From the NCBI RefSeq assembly GCF_000718515.1, contig NZ_JNZS01000018.1, positions 51,806-115,805 on the forward strand: a DNA stretch of 64,000 nt, read 5' to 3'. This stretch comes from Micromonospora parva (GTDB lineage Bacteria > Actinomycetota > Actinomycetes > Mycobacteriales > Micromonosporaceae). Positions 1 through 7,810 of the stretch are shown in pieces. A program made the translations under genes and the position numbers. The first letter of the stretch is position 1. Each line of letters opens with the position of its first letter. Under the pieces are notes generated by a model, which was not told the DNA's origin, made no database searches, and was given only the letters and a program-made list of their open reading frames with translations.

Positions 1-636
1 TTGCTGCTGCGCCAGACCCCGACCGACGGTGGTGTCGCCACTGTGCACCTCGTCGGCGGGGCGGCCGGACCGCTCGCGGGCGACGATCTGCGCCTGGAGA
101 TCGAGGTGGGCCCGGGAGCGGCGGTCCGGGTGCACAGCGTCGCCGCGTCCATCGCCCTGCCGGGCCGCTCGGGTGCCGTGTCCCGGATGGCGGTGCGGGC
201 GGTGGTACACGCCGGTGCCACGCTGCACTGGCTTCCGGAACAGCTGGTCGCGGCGGCCGGCTGCGCGCATCTCGCCGAGTCCCGAGTCGAGCTGGCAGCC
301 GGTGCGAGCCTGCGCTGGCGCGACGAGCTGATCTGCGGCCGGTACGGCGAGACGCCCGGCGGCGCCGTGGTGCACACCCACGTGGACTACGCGGGTCGAC
401 CACTGCTGCGCCAGTCCCTCGCGGTGGGACCGCACGCGCCGGGCTGGGCCGGCCCGGCGGTGCTCGGCGGCGCCCCGGCCACCGGGTCGCTGCTGGTGGT
501 CGACCCGTCGCGACCCGTCGACCCGCCGACGGTCGAGAGCGGTGTCGCCCGGCTGCCGTTGGCCGGCGGACCGGCGACGCTCTGGACCGCCACCGCCCCC
601 GACGCGCACACCCTGCGCGCCCAGCTCACTGGCTAG
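1..636 (+). CDS. ureD: Urease accessory protein UreD, 5' end probably outside window
   Basis: UreD is the scaffold that, with UreF and UreG, loads nickel into apo-urease. The 211 readable residues match the C-terminal three quarters of the family: a repetitive beta-rich protein with the segment HWLPEQLVAAAGC, then RWRDELICGRYGE. Complete UreD proteins are about 250-280 residues and the frame is open to base 1, so the gene is probably cut by the window edge; the TTG at base 1 need not be the true start. Urease structural and other accessory genes would lie to the left. The urea importer urtABCDE follows about 2.2 kb downstream, which supports the assignment. Identification is by family resemblance. 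Confidence 0.85.
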   Translation: MLLRQTPTDGGVATVHLVGGAAGPLAGDDLRLEIEVGPGAAVRVHSVAASIALPGRSGAVSRMAVRAVVHAGATLHWLPEQLVAAAGCAHLAESRVELAAGASLRWRDELICGRYGETPGGAVVHTHVDYAGRPLLRQSLAVGPHAPGWAGPAVLGGAPATGSLLVVDPSRPVDPPTVESGVARLPLAGGPATLWTATAPDAHTLRAQLTG

Positions 637-691
637 GAAGCCCTGTCGGTCCTCCTGGCGCCCCGGCCGTTTCGGAAGCGGACACTGCGGA

Positions 692-739
692 GAGCGTGAT
701 GTCTGTGAGTCATCGTGATGACTCACAGACATCACGCTC
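692..739. terminator. Perfect 23-bp palindrome between convergent ureD and marR
   Basis: Bases 692-714 are the exact reverse complement of 717-739, with only two bases (GT) between. The arms are noticeably less GC-rich than the surroundings and contain TGATGTCTGTGAGTCATC. The element lies between the 3' ends of ureD (+) and the MarR gene (-), so a bidirectional terminator is the simplest reading, although there is no U-tract. Such long exact symmetry could also mark a dispersed palindromic repeat. Confidence 0.7.
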
Positions 740-817
740 GCGGCGGGGTGGCGTTCGCGTCGGGAGCAGGGCGAGACGGGCGGCTCGCCCAGGGTTGGTC
801 GGTGCGCCGGCCAGAGG

Positions 818-1282
818 TCAGCGGTGGCGGCCGGACGCGTGAACGTGCTCCCGCTGTGGAGCCGGGGCGAGACGGCCGATCAGGTCGTCGAGCTGGCTCG
901 CCAGGTCGGCGGCGTGCGGCACTCCCAACTCGGCGAGGCTCGCGCGGACCCGCTCGTCCAGGCGGGCGTGCTCGCGGCGGCCTCGATCGCTCAGGTACGC
1001 CCGGATCCGACGGCGGTCGACCGGATCGATCCGGCGGAAGACGAGATTGCGGTCGACGAGCTGGTCGACCAGCTTGGTGAGGGTGCCCGGCGGCAGCGAC
1101 GCCTCGGCGGACACCTCGCTCATCGGGTGACCCTGGCCGTCGGAGAGCAGGCAGAGCACCCGCCAGGCCTCGATGCTCAGCCCGTCGTCGGCCAGCACAG
1201 CGCCCAACCGGCGGGAGAGCAGCCGTTCGGCGCGGGTGAGCGAGCGCAGCAGGTCGGCTGGCGCCCCGGGCACGTCTGACAT
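818..1282 (-). CDS. MarR-family transcriptional regulator
   Basis: Small winged-helix regulator of 154 residues, the usual MarR length. The helix-turn-helix lies around residues 30-75 (segment SIEAWRVLCLLSDGQG, then MSEVSAEASLPPGTLTKLVDQL) and the wing around 80-97 (RRIDPVDRRRIRAYLSDRG), with the conserved D-x-R-R pattern. The ATG at 1282 is preceded by GGGAG at good spacing. It is divergent from the binding-protein gene starting near 1379, with about 95 bp between, so it may regulate itself and that gene. No ligand can be inferred. Longer open frames through this region on the same strand continue antisense to the next gene and are not real. Confidence 0.88.
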   Translation of the reverse strand: MSDVPGAPADLLRSLTRAERLLSRRLGAVLADDGLSIEAWRVLCLLSDGQGHPMSEVSAEASLPPGTLTKLVDQLVDRNLVFRRIDPVDRRRIRAYLSDRGRREHARLDERVRASLAELGVPHAADLASQLDDLIGRLAPAPQREHVHASGRHR

Positions 1283-1378
1283 GAAACTCCCTGGTCCGGT
1301 GGCAGTGTCATGGTAGCGAGTCGTCCCGGCCAGTGGTGAGCGCTGGTCTTCCGTCGGGGGCCGGGCAATCATGTGCTC

Positions 1379-2461
1379 ATGTCCGCGCCGGCACCGCCGT
1401 GGCTGACCGTCGACCGTGCCGTGGTCAGCATCGCGCTGGTCTACCCGATGCGCGGGCCGGCCGGCATGTTCGGCCCCACCTGCGAGCTCTGCGCGCAACT
1501 CGCGGTGGAGGAGATCAACCGGTGTGGTGGCGTGCTGGGCCGGGAGGTGCGGCTGGTGCCGGTCGACGGTGGCGCACCGCCGGCCGAGGTGGCTGCCGAG
1601 GTCGAGGCGTTGGTGTCGGTGGGGGCCGTGCAGGGGGTGACCGGGTGGCACATCTCCTCGGTGCGCCAGGCGTTGGCGCCCCGCGTGGCGCACCGGGTGC
1701 CGTACGTCTACACCGCACTCTACGAGGGCGGTGAGCGTACCGAAGGGGTCTTCCTGACCAGCGAGACACCGGATGCCCAACTGTGGCCCGCGATGCGGCT
1801 GCTCGCCGGGGAGCAGGGGGTGCGTCGCTGGTTCGTGGTGGGCAACGACTACGTCTGGCCGCGTCGTACCTCGCGGGCGGCCCAGCGGTACGCGCTGCGC
1901 GGCGGAGGGCAGGTGGTGGGCCGGCACTTCCTGCCGTTGGACGCGCACGACTTCACCGAGGTGTTGCGCCGCATCGAGCACAGTGACGCGGACGCGGTGT
2001 TGATGCTGCTGGTCGGTGCCGACGCGGTGCGGTTCAACCGCGCGTTCGCCCGATCCGGCCTGGATCAGCGCTGCCTGCGGCTGAGCACCCTGATGGACGA
2101 GAACATGCTGCTGGCCAGCGGTGCCGGCGCGACCCGGAGGTTGTACAGCACGGCCGGCTTCTTCGCCGGGCTGGTGACCCCGGAGAACCTCGACTTCCAC
2201 GGCGAGTTCGCCAGGCGTTTCGGGGTGGAGGCGCCACCGCTGGGCAGCCTGGGGGAGTCCTGTTACGAGGGTGTCATGCTGCTCGCCGCGCTGATCGGTC
2301 AGGCCCGCACCCTCGACGTGCGGGCCATCGAGACGGCCGCCGACACGGTCGCCTACCACGGGCCGCGTGGACGGCTGCGGCTGCGTCAGCGGCATGTGCG
2401 TCAGCGCATCTACCTGGCCGAGGCGGACGGGTTGGACTTCACAGTGCTCGCCCAACTCTGA
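1379..2461 (+). CDS. Cytoplasmic UrtA/AmiC-like ligand-binding protein
   Basis: About 360 residues of type I periplasmic-binding-protein fold, in the branch of UrtA, FmdD and AmiC. It resembles the urtA product 420 bp downstream (both contain GGVLG, GxDYVxPR and a T-N/D ENM-type region), but it starts almost directly with the first beta strand (VVSIALVYPMRGPAGMF) and has no signal peptide or lipobox. It is therefore probably cytoplasmic, like the amide sensor AmiC of Pseudomonas. The start may be ATG 1379 or GTG 1373. Divergent from the MarR gene. A sensor of urea, an amide or a related nitrogen compound is an inference; a decayed transporter subunit is the alternative. Confidence 0.8.
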   Translation: MSAPAPPWLTVDRAVVSIALVYPMRGPAGMFGPTCELCAQLAVEEINRCGGVLGREVRLVPVDGGAPPAEVAAEVEALVSVGAVQGVTGWHISSVRQALAPRVAHRVPYVYTALYEGGERTEGVFLTSETPDAQLWPAMRLLAGEQGVRRWFVVGNDYVWPRRTSRAAQRYALRGGGQVVGRHFLPLDAHDFTEVLRRIEHSDADAVLMLLVGADAVRFNRAFARSGLDQRCLRLSTLMDENMLLASGAGATRRLYSTAGFFAGLVTPENLDFHGEFARRFGVEAPPLGSLGESCYEGVMLLAALIGQARTLDVRAIETAADTVAYHGPRGRLRLRQRHVRQRIYLAEADGLDFTVLAQL

Positions 2462-2491
2462 ACCGGGCGTCGGGAGTCGGCCCAGCGGGCC

Positions 2492-2522
2492 TTGACAGCG
2501 CCACCCGATCCCGCCCTAAGAT
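2492..2522 (+). promoter_or_regulatory. Sigma70-type promoter for the urt leader
   Basis: TTGACA at 2492-2497 and TAAGAT at 2517-2522, separated by 19 bp, an exact -35 and a good -10 in otherwise GC-rich DNA. Transcription would start near 2529, about 350 nt before the urtA start codon, giving an unusually long leader. Confidence 0.6.
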
Positions 2523-2528
2523 GCTTCC

Positions 2529-2881
2529 TGCGTGAAGGATCTGGCCGGGCGGTCAGCTGTCACCATTGTGCGCCCACCGTCGGCGGATTCTTCCGTCCAC
2601 CATTGTGGTGGCACTTATCTCGCGTCTTTCCCAACGGCCGACACCGTTTCCTCCCCACGGTGTCGGCCGTTTTTCGTGCGCGCCTGACGGGCCCCTCGGA
2701 AACAGTCAATTAAGGACCGGGAAACACCCGCGCAATCATGCCGGTCGACGCTTTCCCTGCCCATATCCGATCCGGTGCCCCGCACGGCGTCCACCCGTCG
2801 ACCTCGGCATCGCCCACGTCAGCTCCATCGGACCGCACCGACCGTCCTTAACGTCACCTGAGTGCACCGCAGGGAGAGTAG
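2529..2881 (+). promoter_or_regulatory. Long structured leader of urtABCDE, candidate attenuator or riboswitch
   Basis: No gene is seen in the 420 bp between 2461 and urtA. The leader holds a short hairpin (CCACCA 2597-2602 with TGGTGG 2606-2611), a repeated CACCATTGTG motif, GGGCG/CGCCC pairing potential near 2550-2580, and a strong terminator at 2634-2674. The order promoter, about 100 nt of structured RNA, terminator, then about 200 nt to the gene is what a transcription-attenuating leader would show. I could not match it to a known riboswitch consensus by eye. Confidence 0.45.
2634..2674 (+). terminator. Intrinsic terminator inside the urtA leader
   Basis: ACGGCCGACACCGT at 2634-2647 pairs perfectly with 2657-2670 (14 bp, 9-nt loop) and is followed at once by a run of five T (2670-2674). 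This is the most classical Rho-independent terminator in the window. It sits downstream of the promoter at 2492 and upstream of urtA, so it would act either as an attenuator or as the end of the preceding binding-protein gene's transcript. Confidence 0.8.
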
Positions 2882-4126
2882 ATGTCATTATTCCGGGGCC
2901 GCCGCATCCTGGCGGGTGCCATGACAGTGGTCGCCGCGGCCGCGATGACCGCGTGCGGCAGCAAGACCACCGACGAGGGCGGCGCCACCGGCGTCAGCGC
3001 CGACGTCTCCGGCGACACCGTCAAGGTGGGCCTGCTCAACTCGCTCTCCGGCACCATGGCGATCAGCGAGGTCACCGTTCGCGACGCCATCATGCTCGCC
3101 GTCGAGGAGATCAACGCGGCCGGCGGTGTCCTCGGCAAGAAGATCCAGCCGGTCGGTGAGGACGGCGCCTCCGACTGGCCCACCTTCGCCGAGAAGGCCG
3201 AGAAGCTCATCTCCGAGGACCGGGTGGCCGCCGTCTTCGGCTGTTGGACCTCGGCCAGCCGCAAGGCGGTCAAACCGGTCTTCGAGAAGAACAAGGCGTT
3301 GCTGTTCTACCCCGTGCAGTATGAGGGTCTGGAGCAGTCGCCCTACATCTTCTACACCGGAGCGACGACCAATCAGCAGATCGTTCCGGGGCTCGACTAC
3401 CTCAAGGCGCAGGGCGCGAAGTCGGTCTATCTGGTCGGCAGCGACTACGTGTTTCCCCGTACCGCGAACAAAATCATCAAGGCGTACGCGACCGCGAACG
3501 GGATGGCCGTGCTGGGCGAGGATTACGCGCCGCTGGGCTCCACCGAGTTCGGCACCATCGTCAACAAGGTCAAATCGTCCGGCGCGGACGCGGTGTTCAA
3601 CACGCTCAACGGTGACAGCAATGTGGCCTTCTTCAAGGAATACAAGTCCGCGGGGCTGACCGCCGCCGCCATGCCGGTGGTGTCGGTGTCGATCGCCGAG
3701 GAAGAGGTCAAGAGCATCGGCACCCAGTACCTGGAGGGCCAACTGACGGCCTGGAACTACTACCAGACCACCCCGGGCGCGGCGAACTCGAAGTTCGTGG
3801 CCGCGTACAAGGCGAAGTACGGCGCGGACAAACCGACCAGTGACCCGATGGAGGCCGCGTACGTCGGGGTCCACCTGTGGAAGGCGATGGTCGAGAAGGC
3901 CGGCGCCTTCGACGTGGAGAAGGTCCGCTCCGCCTCGGACGGCATCACCTTCGACGCGCCGGAGGGTCTGGTCACCGTCGACGGCAAGACGCAGCACATC
4001 GCCAAGACCGCCCGGATCGGCAAGATCGGCGCGGACGGTCTGATTACCGAGGTGTGGAACTCCGGCAAGCCGGTCGCGCCGGATCCGTACCTCAAGACCT
4101 ACCCGTGGGCGAGCGGCCTGAGCTGA
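2882..4126 (+). CDS. urtA: Urea ABC transporter substrate-binding lipoprotein UrtA
   Basis: Extracytoplasmic urea (or short-chain amide) receptor for the UrtBCDE importer. 414 residues with a basic N-terminus, a hydrophobic stretch and the lipobox MTAC with Cys25, so it is membrane-anchored. Family landmarks include [67 protein letters not shown] and [14 protein letters not shown], all typical of UrtA. The ATG at 2882 follows AGGGAGAG. First gene of urtABCDE; a hairpin separates it from urtB. The nearby urease gene makes urea the likely substrate. Confidence 0.95.
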   Translation: MSLFRGRRILAGAMTVVAAAAMTACGSKTTDEGGATGVSADVSGDTVKVGLLNSLSGTMAISEVTVRDAIMLAVEEINAAGGVLGKKIQPVGEDGASDWPTFAEKAEKLISEDRVAAVFGCWTSASRKAVKPVFEKNKALLFYPVQYEGLEQSPYIFYTGATTNQQIVPGLDYLKAQGAKSVYLVGSDYVFPRTANKIIKAYATANGMAVLGEDYAPLGSTEFGTIVNKVKSSGADAVFNTLNGDSNVAFFKEYKSAGLTAAAMPVVSVSIAEEEVKSIGTQYLEGQLTAWNYYQTTPGAANSKFVAAYKAKYGADKPTSDPMEAAYVGVHLWKAMVEKAGAFDVEKVRSASDGITFDAPEGLVTVDGKTQHIAKTARIGKIGADGLITEVWNSGKPVAPDPYLKTYPWASGLS

Positions 4127-4135
4127 CGACGCCGG

Positions 4136-4171
4136 CCCGGGCGGGCCGCGCGGCGACGCGCCCCGCCCGGG
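4136..4171 (+). terminator. Hairpin between urtA and urtB
   Basis: CCCGGGCGGG at 4136-4145 pairs with 4162-4171 (10 bp, 16-nt loop), without a T-run. In binding-protein operons such intergenic hairpins often protect or terminate part of the transcript so that more receptor is made than membrane subunits. That role is inferred. Confidence 0.5.
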
Positions 4172-4201
4172 TCACCCGACCAGCAGTACGGAGTACCCAC
4201 C

Positions 4202-5089
4202 GTGACAGTCCTCTTCGGTCAACTCTTCACCGGCATCAGCATCGGCGCGGTGCTGCTGCTCATCGCGCTCGGCCTCGCGCTGACCTTCGGCCAGATGAAC
4301 GTGATCAACATGGCGCACGGTGAGTTCATCATGGCCGGCGCGTACACCACCTACGTCCTGCAGCAGAGCATCACCGGCGCCGGCCTGTCGCTGGTGGTCG
4401 CGCTGCCGGTGGCGTTCGTGGTCGCCGGCGCCATGGGTGTCCTGCTGGAGGTGCTGCTCATCCGCCGGCTCTACGCCCGACCGCTGGACACCCTGCTGGT
4501 CACCTGGGGGGTGTCACTGATGCTGCAGCAGCTGGCCCGCGACGTCTTCGGCAGCCCGAACGTGCAGACCCGCGCGCCCGAACTGCTCACCGGCAACGTG
4601 GCGCTGCCCGGCGGGCTGACCATCGCCAACAACCGGCTGTTCATCCTGGCCCTGGCGTTGGCCGCCGTCGCGGCGCTCACACTGGCGCTGCGACTCACCC
4701 CGCTCGGGCGTCGGATCCGCGCGGTGGTGCAGAACCGCGACCTCGCCGCCGTGTCCGGCATCGCCACCTCCCGGGTCGACCGGACCACCTTCTTCCTCGG
4801 CTCCGGCCTGGCCGGGGTGGCCGGGGTGGCGCTCACCCTGCTCGGCCCGATCGGCCCGACCATGGGCACCAACCTGATCATCGACGCCTTCCTGGTCGTC
4901 GTGGTCGGCGGGATCGGCCAGCTCAAGGGCAGTGTGATGGTCGCCTTCGCCCTCGGTGTGCTCCAGGCCACTGGGGAGTACCTGACCACCCTCAGCGTCG
5001 CCAAGGTGATCGTGTTCGTGGCGATCGTCGCGTTCCTCCAGTGGCGACCACAGGGCCTGTTCACGCTGCGGACCAGGAGCCTCGCATGA
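4202..5089 (+). CDS. urtB: Urea ABC transporter permease UrtB
   Basis: LivH-type inner-membrane permease of 295 residues with about eight hydrophobic segments. UrtB features are visible: LALTFGQMNVINMAHGEFIMAGAYTT is split over the first membrane helices (FGQMNVINMAHGEF), then TWGVSLMLQQ, and the coupling region GRRIRAVVQNRDLAAVSGI that contacts the ATPases. The GTG start at 4202 has GGAG about 10 nt upstream. Its stop overlaps the urtC start (ATGA). With UrtC it forms the transmembrane channel for urea. Confidence 0.95.
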   Translation: MTVLFGQLFTGISIGAVLLLIALGLALTFGQMNVINMAHGEFIMAGAYTTYVLQQSITGAGLSLVVALPVAFVVAGAMGVLLEVLLIRRLYARPLDTLLVTWGVSLMLQQLARDVFGSPNVQTRAPELLTGNVALPGGLTIANNRLFILALALAAVAALTLALRLTPLGRRIRAVVQNRDLAAVSGIATSRVDRTTFFLGSGLAGVAGVALTLLGPIGPTMGTNLIIDAFLVVVVGGIGQLKGSVMVAFALGVLQATGEYLTTLSVAKVIVFVAIVAFLQWRPQGLFTLRTRSLA

Positions 5090-6273
5090 CCGCCGTCACC
5101 CCCGCGCCGCCCAGCACCGCCGTCGCACCGGCCCCCGCCGGCGCCGCACCACCGAACCCGCCGGGACGGCGCTCGCGGCTGCGGACGGCGGCCGGGTTCG
5201 CCTTCGGCGCGGCGCTGCTCTTCGCCGTCGCCCCGCTGGTGCTGTCGGACTTCCGGCTGGCGCTGCTCGCCAAGTACCTCTGCGTCGCCATGGTCGCGGT
5301 CGGCATCGGGATCGCCTGGGGCCGGGGTGGGATGCTCACCCTGGGCCAGGGCGTCTTCTTCGGCCTGGGCGGCTACGCGATGGCCATGCACCTCAAGCTC
5401 GCCGACGCGGGCCCGGGTGGGATGCCCGACTTCATGCAGCTGTACGGGCAGCTCGACGAGCTGCCGCTGTGGTGGCGGCCGTTCGCCAGCCCGTGGTTCG
5501 CGCTGCCCGCCACGGTGCTGCTGCCGATGGCTGTCGCCTTCGGGCTCGGCTCACTGGTGTTCCGCCGCCGGGTGCGCGGCGCGTACTTCGCCATCCTCAG
5601 CCAGGCGCTCGCCGCCGCGATGGTGATCCTGCTGATCGGTCAGCAGGGCACCACCGGCGGCACCAACGGGCTCACCGACATCAAGGGCTTCTTCGGCTAC
5701 GACCTGGACGACCCGGTCAACCAGCGGATGGTGTACTTCATCATCGCCGGGACGCTGCTGGCGTTGCTCGCGCTGACCCGGCAGCTCATCCACAGCCGCT
5801 ACGGCGAGCTGCTGGTGGCGGTCCGCGACGGTGAGGAACGGGTCCGCTTCCTGGGCTACGACCCGGCGTCGGTCAAGCTGGTGGCGTACGTGGTCGCGGC
5901 CGGCATGGCCGGGCTGGCCGGTGCGCTGTTCGTGCCGGCGGTGGGCATCATCTCGCCGGCGCTGATCGGCATCGTCCCGTCGATCGAGTTCGTCATCGGC
6001 GTCGCTGTGGGTGGCCGGGCCACACTGCTCGGGCCGGTGCTCGGTGCGGTGGCGGTGGCCTGGGCGCGGACCGCCCTGTCCGAGCGGTTCCCGGGCACCT
6101 GGACGTACCTGCAGGGGTTGCTCTTCGTGGTGGTGGTGGCGTTCCTTCCCGGCGGCCTGGCGTCGCTGTGGGCGCTGGCTCGCCGCCGTGACGTCGGCGC
6201 GCGGCCGGTGCGGCGCGGGTGGTTGCCGGCGGCCCGACGACGCGCCGAACGGACGGAGGTGCCTGCGGCATGA
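5086..6273 (+). CDS. urtC: Urea ABC transporter permease UrtC
   Basis: LivM-type permease, 395 residues, longer than UrtB as in other Urt systems. A proline/alanine-rich N-terminal tail (about residues 1-25) precedes roughly ten hydrophobic segments. Typical motifs are GRGGMLTLGQGVFFGLGGYA near residue 85, GQQGTTGGTNGLTDI, and the cytoplasmic EAA-like loop RFLGYDPASVKLVAYVVAA. The start at 5086 overlaps the urtB stop by four bases, and the stop overlaps urtD in the same way, so translational coupling is expected. Confidence 0.95.
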   Translation: MTAVTPAPPSTAVAPAPAGAAPPNPPGRRSRLRTAAGFAFGAALLFAVAPLVLSDFRLALLAKYLCVAMVAVGIGIAWGRGGMLTLGQGVFFGLGGYAMAMHLKLADAGPGGMPDFMQLYGQLDELPLWWRPFASPWFALPATVLLPMAVAFGLGSLVFRRRVRGAYFAILSQALAAAMVILLIGQQGTTGGTNGLTDIKGFFGYDLDDPVNQRMVYFIIAGTLLALLALTRQLIHSRYGELLVAVRDGEERVRFLGYDPASVKLVAYVVAAGMAGLAGALFVPAVGIISPALIGIVPSIEFVIGVAVGGRATLLGPVLGAVAVAWARTALSERFPGTWTYLQGLLFVVVVAFLPGGLASLWALARRRDVGARPVRRGWLPAARRRAERTEVPAA

Positions 6274-7103
6274 GTGAACGCACCGAGCGCAGCGAGGGCC
6301 GTGAGCGCATGCCCGACCGGCACGGCACGAGCGGGGAACGGTTGGACGGGTTGTCCGTCCGCGACGTGCGGGTCAGCTTCGACGGTTTCACCGCCGTCGA
6401 CGGGGTCAGCCTGGAGGTGCCCGCCGGGGACATCAGGTTCCTGATCGGGCCGAACGGGGCCGGCAAGACCACACTGGTCGACGCGATCACCGGCCTGGTC
6501 CGGGCCACCGGCTCGGTCCGCTTCGGTGCCGAGGAGCTGCTGGGTCGCCCGGTGCACCGGATCAGCCGGCTCGGCATCGGGCGGACGTTCCAGACCTCGA
6601 CGGTCTTCGAGGAGCTGTCGGTGTTGCAGAACCTCGACATCGCCGCCGGGGCCCGGCGCAGCTGGGCGACGCTGGCCCGGCGTCGCCGTGGTGTCCCCGA
6701 CGAGGTGGCCGCGGCGCTGGAGACCATCGGGCTGGCCGGGCGCGCCGGGCATCTCGCCGGGACCCTCGCGCACGGCCAGAAGCAGTGGCTGGAGATCGGC
6801 ATGTTGCTGGTGCAGGACGCCCGGCTGTTGCTGCTGGACGAACCGGTCGCCGGCATGAGCCACGAGGAACGCGACGCCACCGGCGCCCTGTTGGAGACGG
6901 TGAGCCGGGACCGCACTGTCGTCGTGATCGAGCACGACATGGACTTCCTGCGCCGGTTCGCGCGCAGCGTCACGGTGCTGCACGCCGGGCGGGTGCTCAG
7001 CGAGGGCACCGTGGCGCAGGTCCAGGCGGACCCGCGCGTGCAGGAGGTCTACCTTGGCCACCCGGTCGACGCCGGGTCGGCCCGCACCGGCCGGGAGGCA
7101 TGA
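6270..7103 (+). CDS. urtD: Urea ABC transporter ATP-binding protein UrtD
   Basis: LivG-type ATPase, 277 residues. Walker A GPNGAGKTT lies at residues 60-68 and Walker B ends in LLLLDEPVAGMSHEE. The signature segment LAHGQKQWLEIGMLL is diagnostic for UrtD, as opposed to the SGGQ of most ABC ATPases. The N-terminus (MSERTERSEGRERMP) is encoded by repetitive GAGCG-rich DNA often seen at gene starts in Micromonosporaceae; Met14 may be the real start. Coupled to urtC (ATGA) and urtE (ATGA). Confidence 0.95.
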   Translation: MSERTERSEGRERMPDRHGTSGERLDGLSVRDVRVSFDGFTAVDGVSLEVPAGDIRFLIGPNGAGKTTLVDAITGLVRATGSVRFGAEELLGRPVHRISRLGIGRTFQTSTVFEELSVLQNLDIAAGARRSWATLARRRRGVPDEVAAALETIGLAGRAGHLAGTLAHGQKQWLEIGMLLVQDARLLLLDEPVAGMSHEERDATGALLETVSRDRTVVVIEHDMDFLRRFARSVTVLHAGRVLSEGTVAQVQADPRVQEVYLGHPVDAGSARTGREA

Positions 7104-7795
7104 TGCTGACGCTGCGCGGGGTGCACGCCGGGTACGGGCGTTCTCGGGTGCTGCACGGGGTCGACCTGGCCGTCCCGCCCGACGGGGTGGCCGCGGTGCT
7201 CGGGCACAACGGCGCCGGCAAGAGCACACTGCTGCGGGTCGCGGCCGGCCTGCTGCGTCCGAGCGCCGGCACCGTCGAGTTGGACGGTGCGGACGTCACC
7301 CGCGCCGGGCCGCACGAGCGGGTGGCGCGGGGGATGGCGTCCGTCCCGCAGGGCCAGCAGTGCTTCCCGCACCTGACCGCCGCGGAGAACCTGCGGTTGG
7401 TCGCCGACGGCCGGCGCGACGGGGCGGTGGCCACGGCGGAGGTGCTGGATCTGTTCCCGGCGCTGCGCCCGCTGCTGCGGCGTCGGGCCGGGCTGCTCTC
7501 CGGCGGTCAGCGTCAGCAGTTGGCCATCGCCCGTGCCCTGATCACCCGGCCCCGGCTGTTGATGCTCGACGAGCCGACCGAGGGCATCCAGCCGTCGGTG
7601 GTCGCGGAGATCCAGGAGCGGATCGTCGAGTTGACCCGGCAGGCCGGGTTCAGTGTGCTCCTCGTCGAGCAGCACCTGGGTTTCGCGTTGCGGGTGGCGG
7701 ACCGTTACCACGTGCTGGAGTCCGGCCGGGTCACCTCGCACGGCGACGGGGGTGTCACGGCGGAGCGGGAGGTCCGGGCCGCCCTGGCGGTCTGA
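7100..7795 (+). CDS. urtE: Urea ABC transporter ATP-binding protein UrtE
   Basis: LivF-type ATPase of 231 residues, last gene of the operon. Walker A is GHNGAGKST (about residues 35-43), the signature is LSGGQRQQLAIARAL and Walker B is RLLMLDEPTEGIQPS, the sequence typical of UrtE. Two in-frame ATG codons (7100, 7103) overlap the urtD stop. No clear terminator is visible in the 15 bp before the convergent hydrolase gene. Confidence 0.95.
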   Translation: MMLTLRGVHAGYGRSRVLHGVDLAVPPDGVAAVLGHNGAGKSTLLRVAAGLLRPSAGTVELDGADVTRAGPHERVARGMASVPQGQQCFPHLTAAENLRLVADGRRDGAVATAEVLDLFPALRPLLRRRAGLLSGGQRQQLAIARALITRPRLLMLDEPTEGIQPSVVAEIQERIVELTRQAGFSVLLVEQHLGFALRVADRYHVLESGRVTSHGDGGVTAEREVRAALAV

Positions 7796-7810
7796 TCGGC
7801 GGGGCGTCTG

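Noticed and set aside
1283..2455. Long minus-strand open frame continuing upstream of the MarR start
   Set aside because: It runs antisense through the binding-protein gene, is rich in His/Arg/Gln repeats, and the real MarR start at 1282 has a ribosome binding site; the extension is a GC-skew artefact.
2529..2680. Guanidine-I (ykkC) or mini-ykkC riboswitch
   Set aside because: The consensus segments of those classes were not found by eye, so only a generic attenuator is claimed.
6270..6320. GAGCG-rich repeat as a CRISPR or insertion sequence
   Set aside because: It is a short imperfect repetitive stretch within or just before urtD; there are no spacers, terminal repeats or transposase.
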